A DNA stretch of 64,000 nt from Archivesica marissinica (taxonomy: Eukaryota; Mollusca; Bivalvia; Venerida; Vesicomyidae): NCBI GenBank assembly GCA_014843695.1, contig CM026390.1, forward strand, positions 55,474,275-55,538,274, read 5' to 3'. Below, piece by piece: positions 38,075-49,284 of this stretch (positions are counted from its first letter, which is position 1; each line of letters starts with the position of its first letter). The notes below the pieces were generated by a model, which was not told where the DNA came from, did no database searches, and was given only the letters and a program-made list of their open reading frames with translations. A program made the translations under genes and the position numbers.

Positions 38075-38346
38075 TGTGTGTGTTTTACGTTTATTTATCG
38101 TCGCTACCGGTTGCCCATATGAGCGACGCCTCCTGAAGAGATTAGTCATTTTAGATTTGTTGGAGGATAATGCAATCATACAGGCAGAGACCCATTCCAG
38201 AGTATCCTCTGGTTATTTTACGTGCACGGTGTACAGCACCGATACGAGACCTCGGTTTAAATTGTATTAGGGTCAGACGGGGGGTCGAACCTGCGTTCCC
38301 TGGATTACCAGTCCAGCGTGCTACAACTGGACTACAGATCCGTCTG
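38075..38346 (-). mobile_element. SINE family A, full-length with short TSD
   Basis: Read on minus: head cagacggatctgtagtccag, B box caggttcgaccccccgtctg, body to the tail ggtagcgacgataaataaac. A 9-bp target duplication aaacacgta lies at 38066-38074 and about 38349-38357. Four overlapping open frames here are SINE shadows. Confidence 0.92.
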
Positions 38347-38477
38347 CAAAACACGTACAATATACTATATGGGTAGTTAGTTCTATGTATACGGTTTCAA
38401 TACGGTATGTTTTACGGTACGATATGCAACCGTATAAGTTTAGTGTTAGTATATCGTAAGAAAAAAATATTTAGTTT

Positions 38478-38690
38478 GTACAAATTTATTTTAACTCGAT
38501 TGCGAAACAAGTTCTTACAACTTATATTAATCACTCTCGAGACCTCATTCCAGACGGAATCCATCGCCACGAGGGAGACAGAAGTGGCAACGTGGACTTT
38601 AAATACCTTGCCTAAGGGCACAATCGTAACGGCTCCAGCGGGGCTCGAACTCCGGACCTTTCGCACCTGAAGCGAACGCGCATCCACTTT
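38478..38690 (-). mobile_element. SINE family C, near full-length
   Basis: Read on minus: gatgcgcgttcgcttcaggt, ccggagttcgagccccgctg, gcccttaggcaaggtattta, ctcgagagtgattaatataa and a tail with cgcaatcgagttaaaataaa. About the first 20 bases of the head present in the copy at 46868 are missing. The 40-bp array starts at its head end. Confidence 0.88.
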
Positions 38691-39162
38691 AGCTGATTGT
38701 ATATACATACTGGATCTATAAAGGTTTTAGCTGATTCTGTATATAAATACTGGTTATATGGAGGTTTTAGTTGATTCTGTATATAAATACTGGTTATATG
38801 AAGGTTTTAGTTGATTCTGTATATAAATACTGATTCTATGAAGGTTTTAGCTGATTCTTTATATAAATACTGGTTCTATGAAGGTTTTAGTTGATTCTGT
38901 ATATAAATACTGGTTCTATGAAGGTTTTAGCTGATTCTGTATATAAATACTGGTTCTATGAAGGTCTTAGTTGATTCTGTATATACATACTGGTTCTATG
39001 AAGGTCTTAGTTGATTCTGTATATACATACTGGTTCTATGAAGGTTTTAGCTGATTCTGTATATAAATACTGGCTCTATGAAGGTTTTAGCTGATTCTGT
39101 ATATAAATACTGGTTCTATGAAGGTTTTAGCTGATTCTTTATATAAATACTGGATCTATGAA
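38691..39162. repeat. Minisatellite, 40-bp unit, about 12 copies
   Basis: The unit is tgaaggttttagctgattct, gtatataaatactggttcta, with exact 40-bp steps. It is bounded on the left by a family C SINE head and on the right by a family A SINE tail. Confidence 0.97.
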
Positions 39163-39345
39163 GTATATTTATCATCGCTACCGGTTACACACATAACCGG
39201 CGCCTCCTGAACATATCGATCAATTTTGGTTTTATAGGATAGTGCAATGATACAGACATATGCCCCGTCAATAAGTTCTTTTATATGTACTGTGTGAAGT
39301 ACCAACATGAGACATCGGTTTGAAATTTCATCTCGAAAACTATGA
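39163..39345 (-). mobile_element. SINE family A, 3' part, diverged
   Basis: tttatcatcgctaccggtta, ggcgcctcctgaac, tagtgcaatgatacagac and gagacatcggttt are the reverse complement of A body and tail. The head is missing. Confidence 0.75.
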
Positions 39346-39364
39346 CATTTCTTATCTCAGTATG

Positions 39365-39366
<2 letters not shown>

Positions 39367-39398
<32 letters not shown>
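39367..39398. repeat. (TAA)n microsatellite
   Basis: About ten ATA/TAA units. The following sequence to about 39739 is A/T-rich and shows nothing else. Confidence 0.97.
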
Positions 39399-39400
<2 letters not shown>

Positions 39401-39771
39401 GTTTATTTAACGAGAGTACTCATTTAGCAAATGTTAATCTACCATGAGGCCCTCAACATATATACAAATCAAATGAAATCAAAGGAGCATAAGTGAGAAG
39501 CGCTGGAATTATATAGTAATGTAAAAGCTGAAAAGTAGAGAAACTATATATAATTATGTAATGAAAATGATGACATATGGATTTGGCTAGTAGAGTAGAG
39601 AATGGGAATGAGACAATTAATGATAACAAATATATCTACCAATATGCGGATATGACTTATATGGGGTATCTTTAAACTATGTATCAAATCTGCTTAACCA
39701 CAACAATTCACAGAATAGCTCCTTGAAGATCGAACATATGATCCCTGTACTACGAGTTTAGTGTGCTACCC

Positions 39772-39905
39772 GCTGGAGCAGTTACGATTGTACCCTTAGG
39801 CAAGGCATTTAAGTTCCACATTGCCTCTTCTCTCTCCTTCATGGCGATGCATTCCATCAGAAATGAGGTCTCGAGAATGATTAATATAAGTTGAAAGAAC
39901 ATTTA
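39772..39905 (+). mobile_element. SINE family C, 5'- and 3'-shortened
   Basis: gctggagcagttacgattgt, acccttaggcaaggcattta, ctctctccttcatggcgatg and ctcgagaatgattaatataa match family C. The final tail after ttgaaagaac is cut short. Confidence 0.82.
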
Positions 39906-39967
39906 TTTTAGCATATATAGTTCGTGCGTATTCAACTCTCTGTGTTGCCTAGTATTTGCATACAATT

Positions 39968-40165
39968 ATTAATTATTTCATTTGAGGAAGCTATCCAGCG
40001 GAATATCGATGACTCCATCCATGTACCGCCCGTTACTGAACCACTGCTCGGGGTTGCGGAGTGGGGATAACAGGCGTCTTCCTCCACCGATAATAGCTTG
40101 ATAATCGCTATATGACCTAAGCTGTTCGTGCTACTTTCAACTCGAAAACAAACGAACACGTTGCA
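39968..40165 (+). mobile_element. SINE family E, 5'-truncated and diverged
   Basis: tgaggaagctatccagcgg, tcttcctccaccgataatag, atatgacctaagctgttcgt and an A/C-rich end match the copy at 42518-42800. The head is missing. A 102-codon minus-strand frame (39932-40240) overlies it and has no independent support. Confidence 0.75.
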
Positions 40166-40708
40166 GGCATTAAATGATGATGGACAACTGTTATATGTGC
40201 ATGCAAAACCGAATGCCTGAACATTACAATTTCTCAACACTTGTTTTCAACAATATATTGTGCCGTATTTGATATTCGTATGACCCTGAAACGGACAGGT
40301 TAATATGCACTAACTATGGTATAAGAATATAACAATGTTTGCACTCCTTTTCTATTAAAAATACATACTCTGCAATAAATTACACATTAGAAAGTACGTT
40401 GTATCTATACATCAAACATTGTTCATAACTATAGAAGATCACAATGCCAATAAGAGTGTGAACGATTGCTCCAGTGCGAGTTGTTGTTGGCGTATCTCCT
40501 AAGGATAAGGTCAACCATTCTATATCAGCTGTTATCAAGAAGATGTAGATGTTTATCGGTTTATCCACATCAATGTCTATGGTCGAATCATTAATGTCGC
40601 CCTAAATAATCCAACATAACTACACAGCAGGTGTTGCTTTCAAAAATATAGTCTAGTATATATTATGTACCGACAGTAGTTTCCATGGCAACAGCAAACT
40701 CGGAATGT
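40166..40708. other. Intergenic, nothing recognised
   Basis: No repeat or domain seen. A 62-codon minus-strand frame (40380-40568) is unrecognised. Confidence 0.5.
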
Positions 40709-41237
40709 CAGAATATACATTTGGTAATATTGGGTACTTTATATAGCTGGTTGCTATGGACTGTATACTTAATCGCTGGAGTCATTGCAATGGCTGTTAT
40801 GTTTAAGTGTGTATACATTTGTTTATATTGTGTACTTTATATCGTTGGTTGCTATGGACTGTATACTTAATCGCTGGAGTCATTGCAATGGCTGTTATGT
40901 TTAAGTGTGTATACATGTGTTTATAGTGTGTACTTTATATCGCTGGTTGCTATGGACTGTATACTTAATCGCCGGAGTCATTGCAATGGCTGTTATGTTT
41001 AAGTGTGTATACATTTGTTTATATTGTGTACTTTATATCGTTGGTTGCTATGGACTGTATACTTAATCGCTGGAGTTATTGCAATGGCTGTTATGTTTAA
41101 GTGTGTATACATTTGTTTATATTGTGTACTTTATATCGTTGGTTGCTATGGACTGTATACTTAATCGCTGGAGTCATTGCAATGGCTGTTATGTTTAAGT
41201 GTGTATACATTTGTTTATATTGTGTACTCAATATCGG
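40709..41237. repeat. 98-bp tandem repeat, about 5 copies
   Basis: ttgctatggactgtatactt recurs every 98 bp starting at 40751. The unit also contains gcaatggctgttatgtttaa. Copies are over 95 percent alike by eye. Confidence 0.96.
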
Positions 41238-41351
41238 TTCTTGCATAATACAGTAACATATCTACGTCTATTGACCTGTTTTGTTCGGTGTGTAAGTGTT
41301 TATATGTTTCGTTCTTTACATGATGGTTTCCACATGACTTGTGTACGCCTG

Positions 41352-41606
41352 TAAACGTAAAGTAAAGTGTTTATTTATTATTGAAAGGGTTGGTCATTTC
41401 TGGCTTATGAGACACCTCTTATGGACATCAGTACTTTCCGAATATTATCCCTGAAGGTCACGGCGCCTGGCTGATCGGTAATTATTATATTTAACTAGCG
41501 GGCGGCTCACTAACCGGTCATATCATAATGAATCCCTGACGAGATTCGAACCATCGACCTCCCGCTTCGTAGCCGGACGCCTTAACTACTAGGCCACGGA
41601 TACCTA
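41352..41606 (-). mobile_element. SINE family F, diverged full-length
   Basis: Read on minus: tccgtggcctagtagttaag, gcgtccggctacgaagcgg, ggttcgaatctcgtcagg, gagccgcccgctagttaaat and a tail with aataataaataaacac. It lacks the ggggtgacac stretch of the other two copies. Confidence 0.82.
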
Positions 41607-41757
41607 TATTGAGTATGGTGGTATTGTGTAATCATTGTACTCGACTGTTGAACGTGCTCTTGGACAAGATGCTGCTTGCTATGCAATTCCACATAGTATT
41701 ACACAACATTGCATAGTAAAAGTATCGTATGTAATATGCTCCTTCTTCACGAAAGAA

Positions 41758-42200
41758 GGCACCAGGAGAATCACCAGTGATGTGATAGATCACGGCTTTC
41801 AGGAAGAAACTCCAGTGATGAAACAGACCACAGCTCTCAGAGAGAAACTCCAGTGATGAAACACACCACAGCTCGCAGGGAGAAACTCCAGTGATGAAAC
41901 ACACCACAGTTCGCAGGGAGAAACTCCAGTGATGAAACACACCACAGCTCTCAGGGAGAATCTCCAGTGATGAAACACACCACAGCTCGCAGGGAGAAAC
42001 TCCAGTGATGAAACACACCACAGCTATCAGAGAGAAACTCCAGTGATGAAACACACCACAGCTATCAGAGAGAATCTCCAGTGATGAAACACACCACAGC
42101 TATCAGAGAGAAACTCCAGTGATGAAACACACCACAACTCTCAGAGATAAACTCCAGTGATGAAACACACCACAGCTATCAGAGAGAATATCCAGTGATA
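41758..42200 (-). repeat. 38-bp minisatellite, left arm, about 11 copies
   Basis: The unit on the plus strand is gaaacacaccacagctatca, gagagaaactccagtgat. The outermost copy is the most diverged (gtgatagatcacggctttca). Confidence 0.96.
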
Positions 42201-42517
42201 CGATTGCTTGTACTATTATGTCACAACGACACCAACAAATCCCCGATTGTGCGCTATCGGCAAATCACCAAATTTGAAGTGGATCCATTTAGAAGAGGCT
42301 TGATTGCCATGACACCAGGAAGCACATTCTGTGATAACCTTTGCTGAAACTAGTCAGAATTCCAAGTAAGTTGATACACATGAGTAAAGGAAACATGAGA
42401 TTCATATAAGATACATATCATAGACGATGCTAGTTTCTAGAATTTCAGATAGCCCAAATACATTGGCTGTCTGTTATAGCATGCACGGTCATTATTTAAA
42501 AGTGCATAGTAAGTAGG

Positions 42518-42800
42518 GGGCCTCCGGGGCAGAGTGGCTACGGTCGTTCTATTTAAGTTGCTTACCGCTCACCGCTGTAGGTTCGAATCCCACTGGGGTG
42601 TCTAATTCTTTCAAGTGAGGAAGCTATCCAGCTGGCCTGCGGAAGGTCGATGGCTCTACACAGGTACCCACACGTGCATTAGATACTGCTCGGAGGGGCA
42701 CATTGGGTCTTCCTCCACCAGTAATAGCTGGAGAGTCGCCATCTGACCTAAACTGTTAGTGCGGCCATAAACCACAACTCCAGCAAAAACATAAGTAATT
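42518..42800 (+). mobile_element. SINE family E, full-length
   Basis: The head is gcctccggggcagagtggct with B box taggttcgaatcccactggg, then tgaggaagctatccagctgg, gtcttcctccaccagtaata and the tail gttagtgcggccataaacc plus an A/C-rich end. It lies in the spacer between the two 38-bp arms. The sequence on each side of it (42201-42517 and 42801-43137) has nothing else recognisable. Confidence 0.85.
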
Positions 42801-43137
42801 TAATGCAATCAAATGAAGAACAACATAATACCAACCTAGCTAACTCGAACAATGTATGTCCATTAACCCTTTCAACACCACAGGCCTCTCAATAGGCTTA
42901 CAAAAAGAGCTGTCTCATCAGGATCTGCACCTTTTGCCAGTAATATTACTATTTTTAGACAAAAATTACCCATTTTGATAAATGAACTGGCCCAAATGTA
43001 ATTTTCTTATTAATTTATAGGTCTAAAAAATCATGCACCAGTTCATGTCAGTTACTTGGGGTTGAATGGGTTAAAGTATATTTCTGAATGGATTTGCTCT
43101 AAACAAACTATGTGCACTATGAAACTTATTCTGCTAG

Positions 43138-46100
43138 CTGTGGTCTGCTTCATCACTGGAGTTTCTCTCTGAGAGCTGTGGTCTGTTTCATCACTGGTGT
43201 TTCTCTCTGAGAGCCGTGTTCTGTTTCATCACTGGAGTTTCTCTCTGAGAGCTGTTGTTTGCTTCATCACTGGAGTTTCTCTCTGATAGCGGTGGTTTGT
43301 TTCATCACTGGAGTTTCTCTCTGAGAGCTGTTGTTTGCTTCATCACTGGAGTTTCTCTCTGATAGCTGTGGTTTGTTTCATCTCTGGAGTTTCTCTCTGA
43401 GAGCTGTGGTTTGTTTCATCAATGGAGATTCTCTCTGATAGCTGTGATCTGTTTCATCACTGGAGGTTCTCTCTGAGAGCTGTGGTTTGTTTTTATCACT
43501 GGAGATTATATCTGAGAGCTGTGATCTGTTTCATCAATGGAGATTCTCTCTGAGAGCTGTTGTCTGTTTCATCACTGGTGTTTCTCTCTGATAGCTGTGA
43601 TCTGTTTCATCACTGGAGATTCTCTCTGAGAGCTGTGGTTTGTTTCATCACTAGAGGTTATATCTGAGAGCTGTGATCTGTTTCATCAATGGAGATTCTC
43701 TCTGAGAGCTGTTGTCTGTTTCATCACTGGTGTTTCTCTCTGAGAGCTGTGGTTTGTTTCATCAATGGAGGTTCTCTCTGATAGCTGTGATCTGTTTCAT
43801 CACTGGAGATTCTCTCTGAGAGCTGTGGTTTGTTTCATCAATGGAGGTTCTCTCTGATAGCTGTGGTTTGCTTCATCACTGGAGATTCTCTCTGATAGCG
43901 GTGGTTTGTTTCATCACTGGAGTTTCTCTCTGAGAGCTGTGATCTGTTTCATCAATGGAGATTCTCTCTGAGAGCTGTGATCTGTTTCATCACTGGAGTT
44001 TCTCTCTGAGAGCTGTGATCTGTTTCATCACTGGAGATTCTCTCTGATAGCTGTGGTTTGTTTCATCTCTGGAGTTTCTCTCTGAGAGCTGTGGTTTGTT
44101 TCATCTCTGGAGTTTCTCTCTGATAGCTGTGATCTGTTTCATCACTGGAGATTCTCTCTGAGAGCTGTGGTTTGTTTCATCAATGGAGGTTCTCTCTGAT
44201 AGCGGTGGTTTGTTTCATCACTGGAGTTTCTCTCTGAGAGCTGTGATATGTTTCATCAATGGAGATTCTCTCTGAGAGCTGTGATCTGTTTCATCACTGG
44301 AGTTTCTCTCTGAGAGCTGTGATCTGTTTCATCACTGGAGTTTCTCTCTGATAGCTGTGGTTTGTTTCATCTCTGGAGTTTCTCTCTGAGAGCTGTGGTT
44401 TGTTTCATCACTGGTGTTTCTCTCTGATAGCTGTGGTTTGTTTCATCACTGGAGATTCTCTATGATAGCTGTGGTTTGTTTCATCACTGGTGTTTCTCTC
44501 TGATAGCTGTAGTTTGTATCATCAATGGTGTTTCTCTCTGAGAGCTGTGGTTTGTATCATCACTGGTGTTTCTCTCTGAGAGCTGTGGTTTGTTTCATCA
44601 CTGGAGATTCTCTGAGAGCTGTGGTCTGCTTCATCACTGGAGATTCTCTCTCAGAGCTGTGGTCTGCTTCATCACTGGAGTTTCTCTCTGGTAGCTGTGG
44701 TCTGCTTCATCACTGGAGGTTCTCTCTCAGAGCTGTGATCTGCTTCATCACTGGAGTTTCTCTCTGGTAGCTGTGGTCTGCTTCATCACTGATGTTTCTC
44801 TCTGATAGCTGTGGTCTGCTTCATCACTGGTGTTTCTCTCTGAGAGCTGTGGTCTGTTTCATCACTGGAGTTTCTCCCTGAGAGCTGTGGTCTGCTTCAT
44901 CACTGGTGTTTCTCCCTGAGAGCTATGGTCTGCTTCATCACTGGTGTTTCTCTCTGATAGCTGTGGTTTGTTTCATCAATGGAGATTCTCTCTGATAGCT
45001 GTGATCTGTTTCATCACTGGAGATTCTCTCTGAGAGCTGTGGTTTGTTTCATCAATGGAGGTTCTCTCTGATAGCGGTGGTTTGTTTCATCACTGGAGTT
45101 TCTCTCTGAGAGCTGTGATATGTTTCATCAATGGAGATTCTCTCTGAGAGCTGTGATCTGTTTCATCACTGGAGTTTCTCTCTGAGAGCTGTGATCTGTT
45201 TCATCAATGGAGATTCTCTCTGATAGCTGTGGTTTGTTTCATCACTGGAGTTTCTCTCTGAGAGCTGTGATCTGTTTCATCACTGGAGTTTCTCTCTGAT
45301 AGCTGTGGTTTGTTTCATCTCTGGAGTTTCTCTCTGAGAGCTGTGGTTTGTTTCATCTCTGGAGTTTCTCTATGATAGCTGTAGTTTGTATCATCACTGG
45401 AGTTTCTCTCTGAGAGCTGTGGTTTGTTTCATCACTGGTGTTTCTCTCTGATAGCTGTGGTTTGTTTCATCACTGGAGATTCTCTATGATAGCTGTAGTT
45501 TGTATCATCACTGGTGTTTCTCTCTGAGAGCTGTGGTTTGTTTCATCACTGGAGATTCTCTCTGAGAGCTGTGGTTTGTTTCATCACTGGAGGTTCTCTG
45601 AGAGCTGTGGTCTGCTTCATCACTGGAGATTCTCTCTCAGAGCTGTGGTCTGCTTCATCACTGGAGTTTCTCTCTGGTAGCTGTGGTCTGCTTCATCACT
45701 GGAGGTTCTCTCTCAGAGCTGTGATCTGCTTCATCACTGGAGTTTCTCTCTGGTAGCTGTGGTCTGCTTCATCACTGATGTTTCTCTCTGATAGCTGTGG
45801 TCTGCTTCATCACTGGTGTTTCTCTCTGAGAGCTGTGGTCTGTTTCATCACTGGAGTTTCTCCCTGAGAGCTGTGGTCTGCTTCATCACTGGTGTTTCTC
45901 CCTGAGAGCTATGGTCTGCTTCATCACTGGTGTTTCTCTCTGATAGCTGTGGTTTGTATCATCAATGGTGTTTCTCTCTGAGAGCTGTGGTTTGTATCAT
46001 CAATGGTGTTTCTCTCTGAGAGCTGTGGTTTGTTTGTTTCATCACTGGAGTTTATATCTGAGAGCTGTGGTTTGTTTCATCACTGGGTTTTTCTGAGAGC

Positions 46101-46469
46101 TGTGGTTTGTTTCATCACTGGAGTTTATATCTGAGAGCTGTGGTTTGTTTCATCACTGGAGTTTTTCTGAGAGCTGTGGTTTGTTTCATCACTGGAGTTT
46201 ATATCTGAGAGCTGTGGTTTGTTTCATCACTGGGTTTTTTGGGTGTGGTTTGTTTTTGGGTTTTTTGGGTGTGGTTTGTTTTTGGTTCATCACTGGTGTT
46301 TCTCTCTGAGAGCTGTGGTTTGTTTCATCACTGGCATTTCTCTCTGAGAACTGTGGTTTGTTTCATCACTGGCATTTCTCTCTGAGAGCTGTGGTTTGTT
46401 TCATCACTGGAGTTTATATCTGAGAGCTGTGATCTGTTTCATCACTGACGATTCTTCTTCTGGTGCATT
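43138..46469 (+). repeat. 38-bp minisatellite, right arm, about 87 copies
   Basis: The unit is gtggtctgcttcatcactgg, agtttctctctgagagct. Variants include gatag for gagag, tatatctg, ctctcag and ctctgg. A block of about 1 kb is repeated: the shortened unit with attctctgagag near 44604 recurs near 45590, roughly 986 bp on. Near 46232-46285 units collapse into gggttttttgggtgtggttt, a local irregularity. Confidence 0.97.
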
Positions 46470-46857
46470 ACCCCCACCCAATGGTTATTTCAAAATATCT
46501 AGTTAGACAATGAAATGTTTTGAATATTTATTTTCTCAAAAGAACTAGATAAAAACTAATATTACAGTATAAAATCATGTCGTGTCATGTTTTGTGTTTT
46601 TACTATTCAGAGTTTCGGAATGTTCCCAATGGATGTCAATCTGTTAGTCAATATGCTGTCTCCAGATATTTCATAAATAAAATGAAAATACGTGTCTGCA
46701 TGCGATTTGTCATCTAAGTTGAGACAACGCAATCGCTCTCGGCTGGTTCTGCCATCATGTTGCTGATCCTAACGGCAAATAATATATATATAATGTCACG
46801 AGATGCTATATTTTCAAATTATACCTTCTCTCAAAATAATTCATCTATTACATGCGC
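46470..46857. other. Intergenic, nothing recognised
   Basis: A/T-rich DNA with a TA run near 46783-46792, no gene signal. Confidence 0.5.
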
Positions 46858-46867
46858 TCCACTTTTA

Positions 46868-47080
46868 GTTTATACAAATTTATTTTAGCTCGATTGCGAA
46901 ACAAGTTCTTATAACTTATATTAATCACTCTCGAGACCTCATTGCCACGAGGCAGAGAGAAGAGGCAACGTGGAAATTAAATGCCTTGCCTAAGGGCACA
47001 ATCGTAACGGCTCCAGCGGGGCTCGAACTCCGGACCTTTCGCACCTGAAGCGAACGCGCATCCACAGGGCTATCACGACT
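46868..47080 (-). mobile_element. SINE family C, full-length head, with TSD
   Basis: Read on minus: agtcgtgatagccctgtgg, gatgcgcgttcgcttcaggt, ccggagttcgagccccgctg, and a tail with cgcaatcgagctaaaataaa. A 10-bp target duplication tccactttta lies at 46858-46867 and 47081-47090. Compared with 20009-20245 it lacks about 20 bp around gaatccatc. Confidence 0.93.
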
Positions 47081-47090
47081 TCCACTTTTA

Positions 47091-47594
47091 CGTATATACA
47101 TGTACGAGGAATTACTTAGTAATGTTGCTTGCTATCAGGGTTAAGTCTCACACTGCTAGGCGATGTTGTAAGTTGATGGTATCTATCAATATGACTGGTT
47201 CTTGAAATATCGGCACCCGATAGTAAATATCACTGATTCTGATTGACATATTTTAGATATGAGCTTTTTACTAGTATGGAACCAGTCACATGCTAGCATA
47301 GTTCAAACAACGGAAATGTGACCTTAGACTGCATACGAGGAATATGATTTTAATACGTGTATTGTAACAAGGCTGACTTGTATGTTGCAATCCAATATTA
47401 AACAGCAAGGTGTCTATGAGGGATTTGGACAGTTCAAATATACGAACCAACCTTCAAGGCTTGTTGTCACTAGTCTACACACCTAATACTGACAACTAAT
47501 CAGCAACTAACACTGTGTTATGCATTGATTGTTGTATTCGTTTATTGGTCGTTAGTGATGTTTTGGATGCGAGATATAGAAGACGTTCCAATGT
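47091..47594. other. Intergenic, nothing recognised
   Basis: No repeat or domain signal. An 88-codon plus frame (47515-47781) runs into the SINE fragment that follows and is not a credible gene. Confidence 0.5.
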
Positions 47595-47787
47595 TAGAAA
47601 CATCCATGGTTCTTTCATATGTCCGGTGTCTAGCCTAGCACCGAGTCACGGAAACTCTGCGTATGGTCCCATATGCAAGATTGTTAATATTATTAGGGCC
47701 AGACAAAGGATTGAACCTGCGATCCCTGGATTCGCAGCGCAACGTGTTAACCACTGGACCACTGGACCACTGGACCTCTGACCCGTC
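47595..47787 (-). mobile_element. SINE family A, diverged 5' part
   Basis: Read on minus, gtccagtggttaacacgttg, cagggatcgcaggttcaatc and cctaataatattaacaatct match the A head and proximal body. accactgg is triplicated at the head end (about 47750-47775). The tail is missing. Confidence 0.8.
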
Positions 47788-48119
47788 TATTTAAATATTG
47801 ATAACAAAATGTGTGACGTTATATATCCTACTTGTATACCGAACTGTTAATAAAGTGTCCAATGTGGAGTTTATTGAACTGTCTGCCGACGTAAACATTC
47901 GATCAGAGGCCAAGAAACTTTCATCGACAATTTATTTTAATCCACGGACAGTTTTATATAACCCTCTTACAAGTATATTCATCCTATCGGAGCGTTTAGT
48001 TTAAACAATATGTTATTCAAGAATTGTACATAACATAGGAATAGTTGCAACAGTACAATTAGGGAAAACGTCACGTTAGTAACTTATTCGAATCCCTTTC
48101 CTTAAATACAATTACATGC
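47788..48119. other. Intergenic, nothing recognised
   Basis: A 68-codon plus frame (47798-48004) has no recognisable domain. Confidence 0.45.
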
Positions 48120-48131
48120 ACACACATATTC

Positions 48132-48386
48132 AGGCTGTCCGATTAGCGCAGTGGTTAGCGCCCTCACTTCTCACCAATGCAATCCGGGTTCGATCCTCGG
48201 AGCGGGAGTATGTGAGATGGTACGATGGTCGCCAGATCGGACATGTGGATTTTCTTCGGGTACTCCGGTTTCCTCCCACACGAATGACCACATTTATGCT
48301 TTCATCCGCGCCAACGAGAGTGATTAATATAAGTTGTTAGAACTTGCTTCGCAATCGTTATAAAATAAATAAAGTTTAAACATTAA
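48132..48386 (+). mobile_element. SINE family D, full-length with TSD (probable source copy)
   Basis: The head aggctgtccgattagcgcag, B box gggttcgatcctcgg, gtactccggtttcctcccac and tail cgcaatcgttataaaataaa are present. A 12-bp target duplication acacacatattc lies at 48120-48131 and 48387-48398. The sequence beyond its 3' end (48387-48522) reappears after the copy at 53550. Confidence 0.94.
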
Positions 48387-48522
48387 ACACACATATTCTG
48401 CTATGACAGGTTACATTACAAGTATTGCTTAGTACGACATATTTTAAAAGGCTATACAGCGAGTTCAGGAGCGTTTAGAAAACTTTCCGCGGACTTAGAC
48501 AGGGACATTCATCGACAACCGT
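48387..48522 (+). repeat. Flank shared with the second family D copy
   Basis: About 135 bp from acacacatattctgctatga to acattcatcgacaaccgt. It is nearly identical to 53803-53939 and is not part of the other D SINEs in the window, so it is not SINE sequence proper. Confidence 0.9.
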
Positions 48523-49102
48523 TTCCTACTTCTTGTCCAGCAAACCGCATACGATTGATTGTATCCATTGCAACATTATTACCCTCCAAACATGTGTCGC
48601 ATAGTTACTGTAGTTAAAACTAACCAAGGCATACTTGCCAACCTTCCCGTTTCGGCTGTTGCTGTCTCGCTGTTGCTCTCATTTGTGTGGCCGTCCCGTT
48701 TTCAAGTCATGTTGTCCCGATTATAGAATGTTTTCCCAAGTTGACAGTTCTATATGAATACAATATTACAAGCGGTATTTCCTTAAAACATTGACAATCG
48801 AACAGTCCCTCGATAGCTCGGGCTATCTGGCGCGGTACACCGCTAATAGCGTGTCCAAATGTGATTACGACATCCGTGCCAATAGCCGTACTGTGATTTT
48901 ATCTCTTCGTCTCAGACGCTTGATTTCTCGGCATTGACATAACATATCCGCCGAAGTGCCCATACTTTATACAGTGTGGTATTTGTGTTAAAGGTTTTAC
49001 CTGCAGTTTTTCAAATGTCAAATGCTTTGTTCAATGCTGAGTTATTGGTGGAAAAGCATTGCTGAATACTACATTATACCAAATTCATGTAATTTAAGCA
49101 TA
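48523..49102. other. Intergenic, possible dispersed-repeat remnant
   Basis: Around 48630-48720, catacttgccaaccttcccg and later ccgtcccgtttt resemble a widespread low-complexity family known to me from other animals, but I cannot name it. No gene seen. Confidence 0.35.
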
Positions 49103-49284
49103 TACAGTCAAACCTGTGTTAGTGGTCACCTCTATTAAGCAGCCAACCTGTATTAAGCAGCCAGTTTCCAGATTCCCAATCTGTTGTTTTATTATATATG
49201 TGACCCCTATTAAGCAGCCACCTGTGCTAAGCAGCCATGTTCTCTGACTCCCTTGGCTGGCTGCTTAAGACAGGTTTGACTGTA
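49103..49284 (+). mobile_element. 182-bp MITE-like element (copy 2)
   Basis: Starts tacagtcaaacctg and ends caggtttgactgta, with gtgttagtggtcacctctat after the left end. Same orientation as copy 1 and the same length. Confidence 0.9.

Larger units (their letters stand above)
41758..46469. mobile_element. Foldback-like element with arms made of a 38-bp minisatellite
   Basis: The left arm (41758-42200) and the right arm (43138-46469) are the same 38-bp repeat in opposite orientation. The outer ends match beyond the repeat itself: reverse-complemented left end ctggtgattctcctggtgcc against right end ctgacgattcttcttctggtgc. Long inverted repeats built from short tandem units are the hallmark of foldback (FB/Galileo-type) transposons. 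The middle (42201-43137) holds a family E SINE and no transposase, so it would be non-autonomous. I see no target duplication. An inversion inside an ordinary array is the main alternative. Confidence 0.5.

Noticed and set aside
42518..42610. Possible functional tRNA gene
   Set aside because: A-box and B-box match, but the sequence continues as a family E SINE and no acceptor stem closes. The same applies to the heads of families A, B, C, D and F.
48630..48720. catacttgccaaccttcccg stretch as a known dispersed element
   Set aside because: I have a faint recollection of similar text from other animal genomes, but the stretch here is short and decayed and I cannot name a family with confidence.
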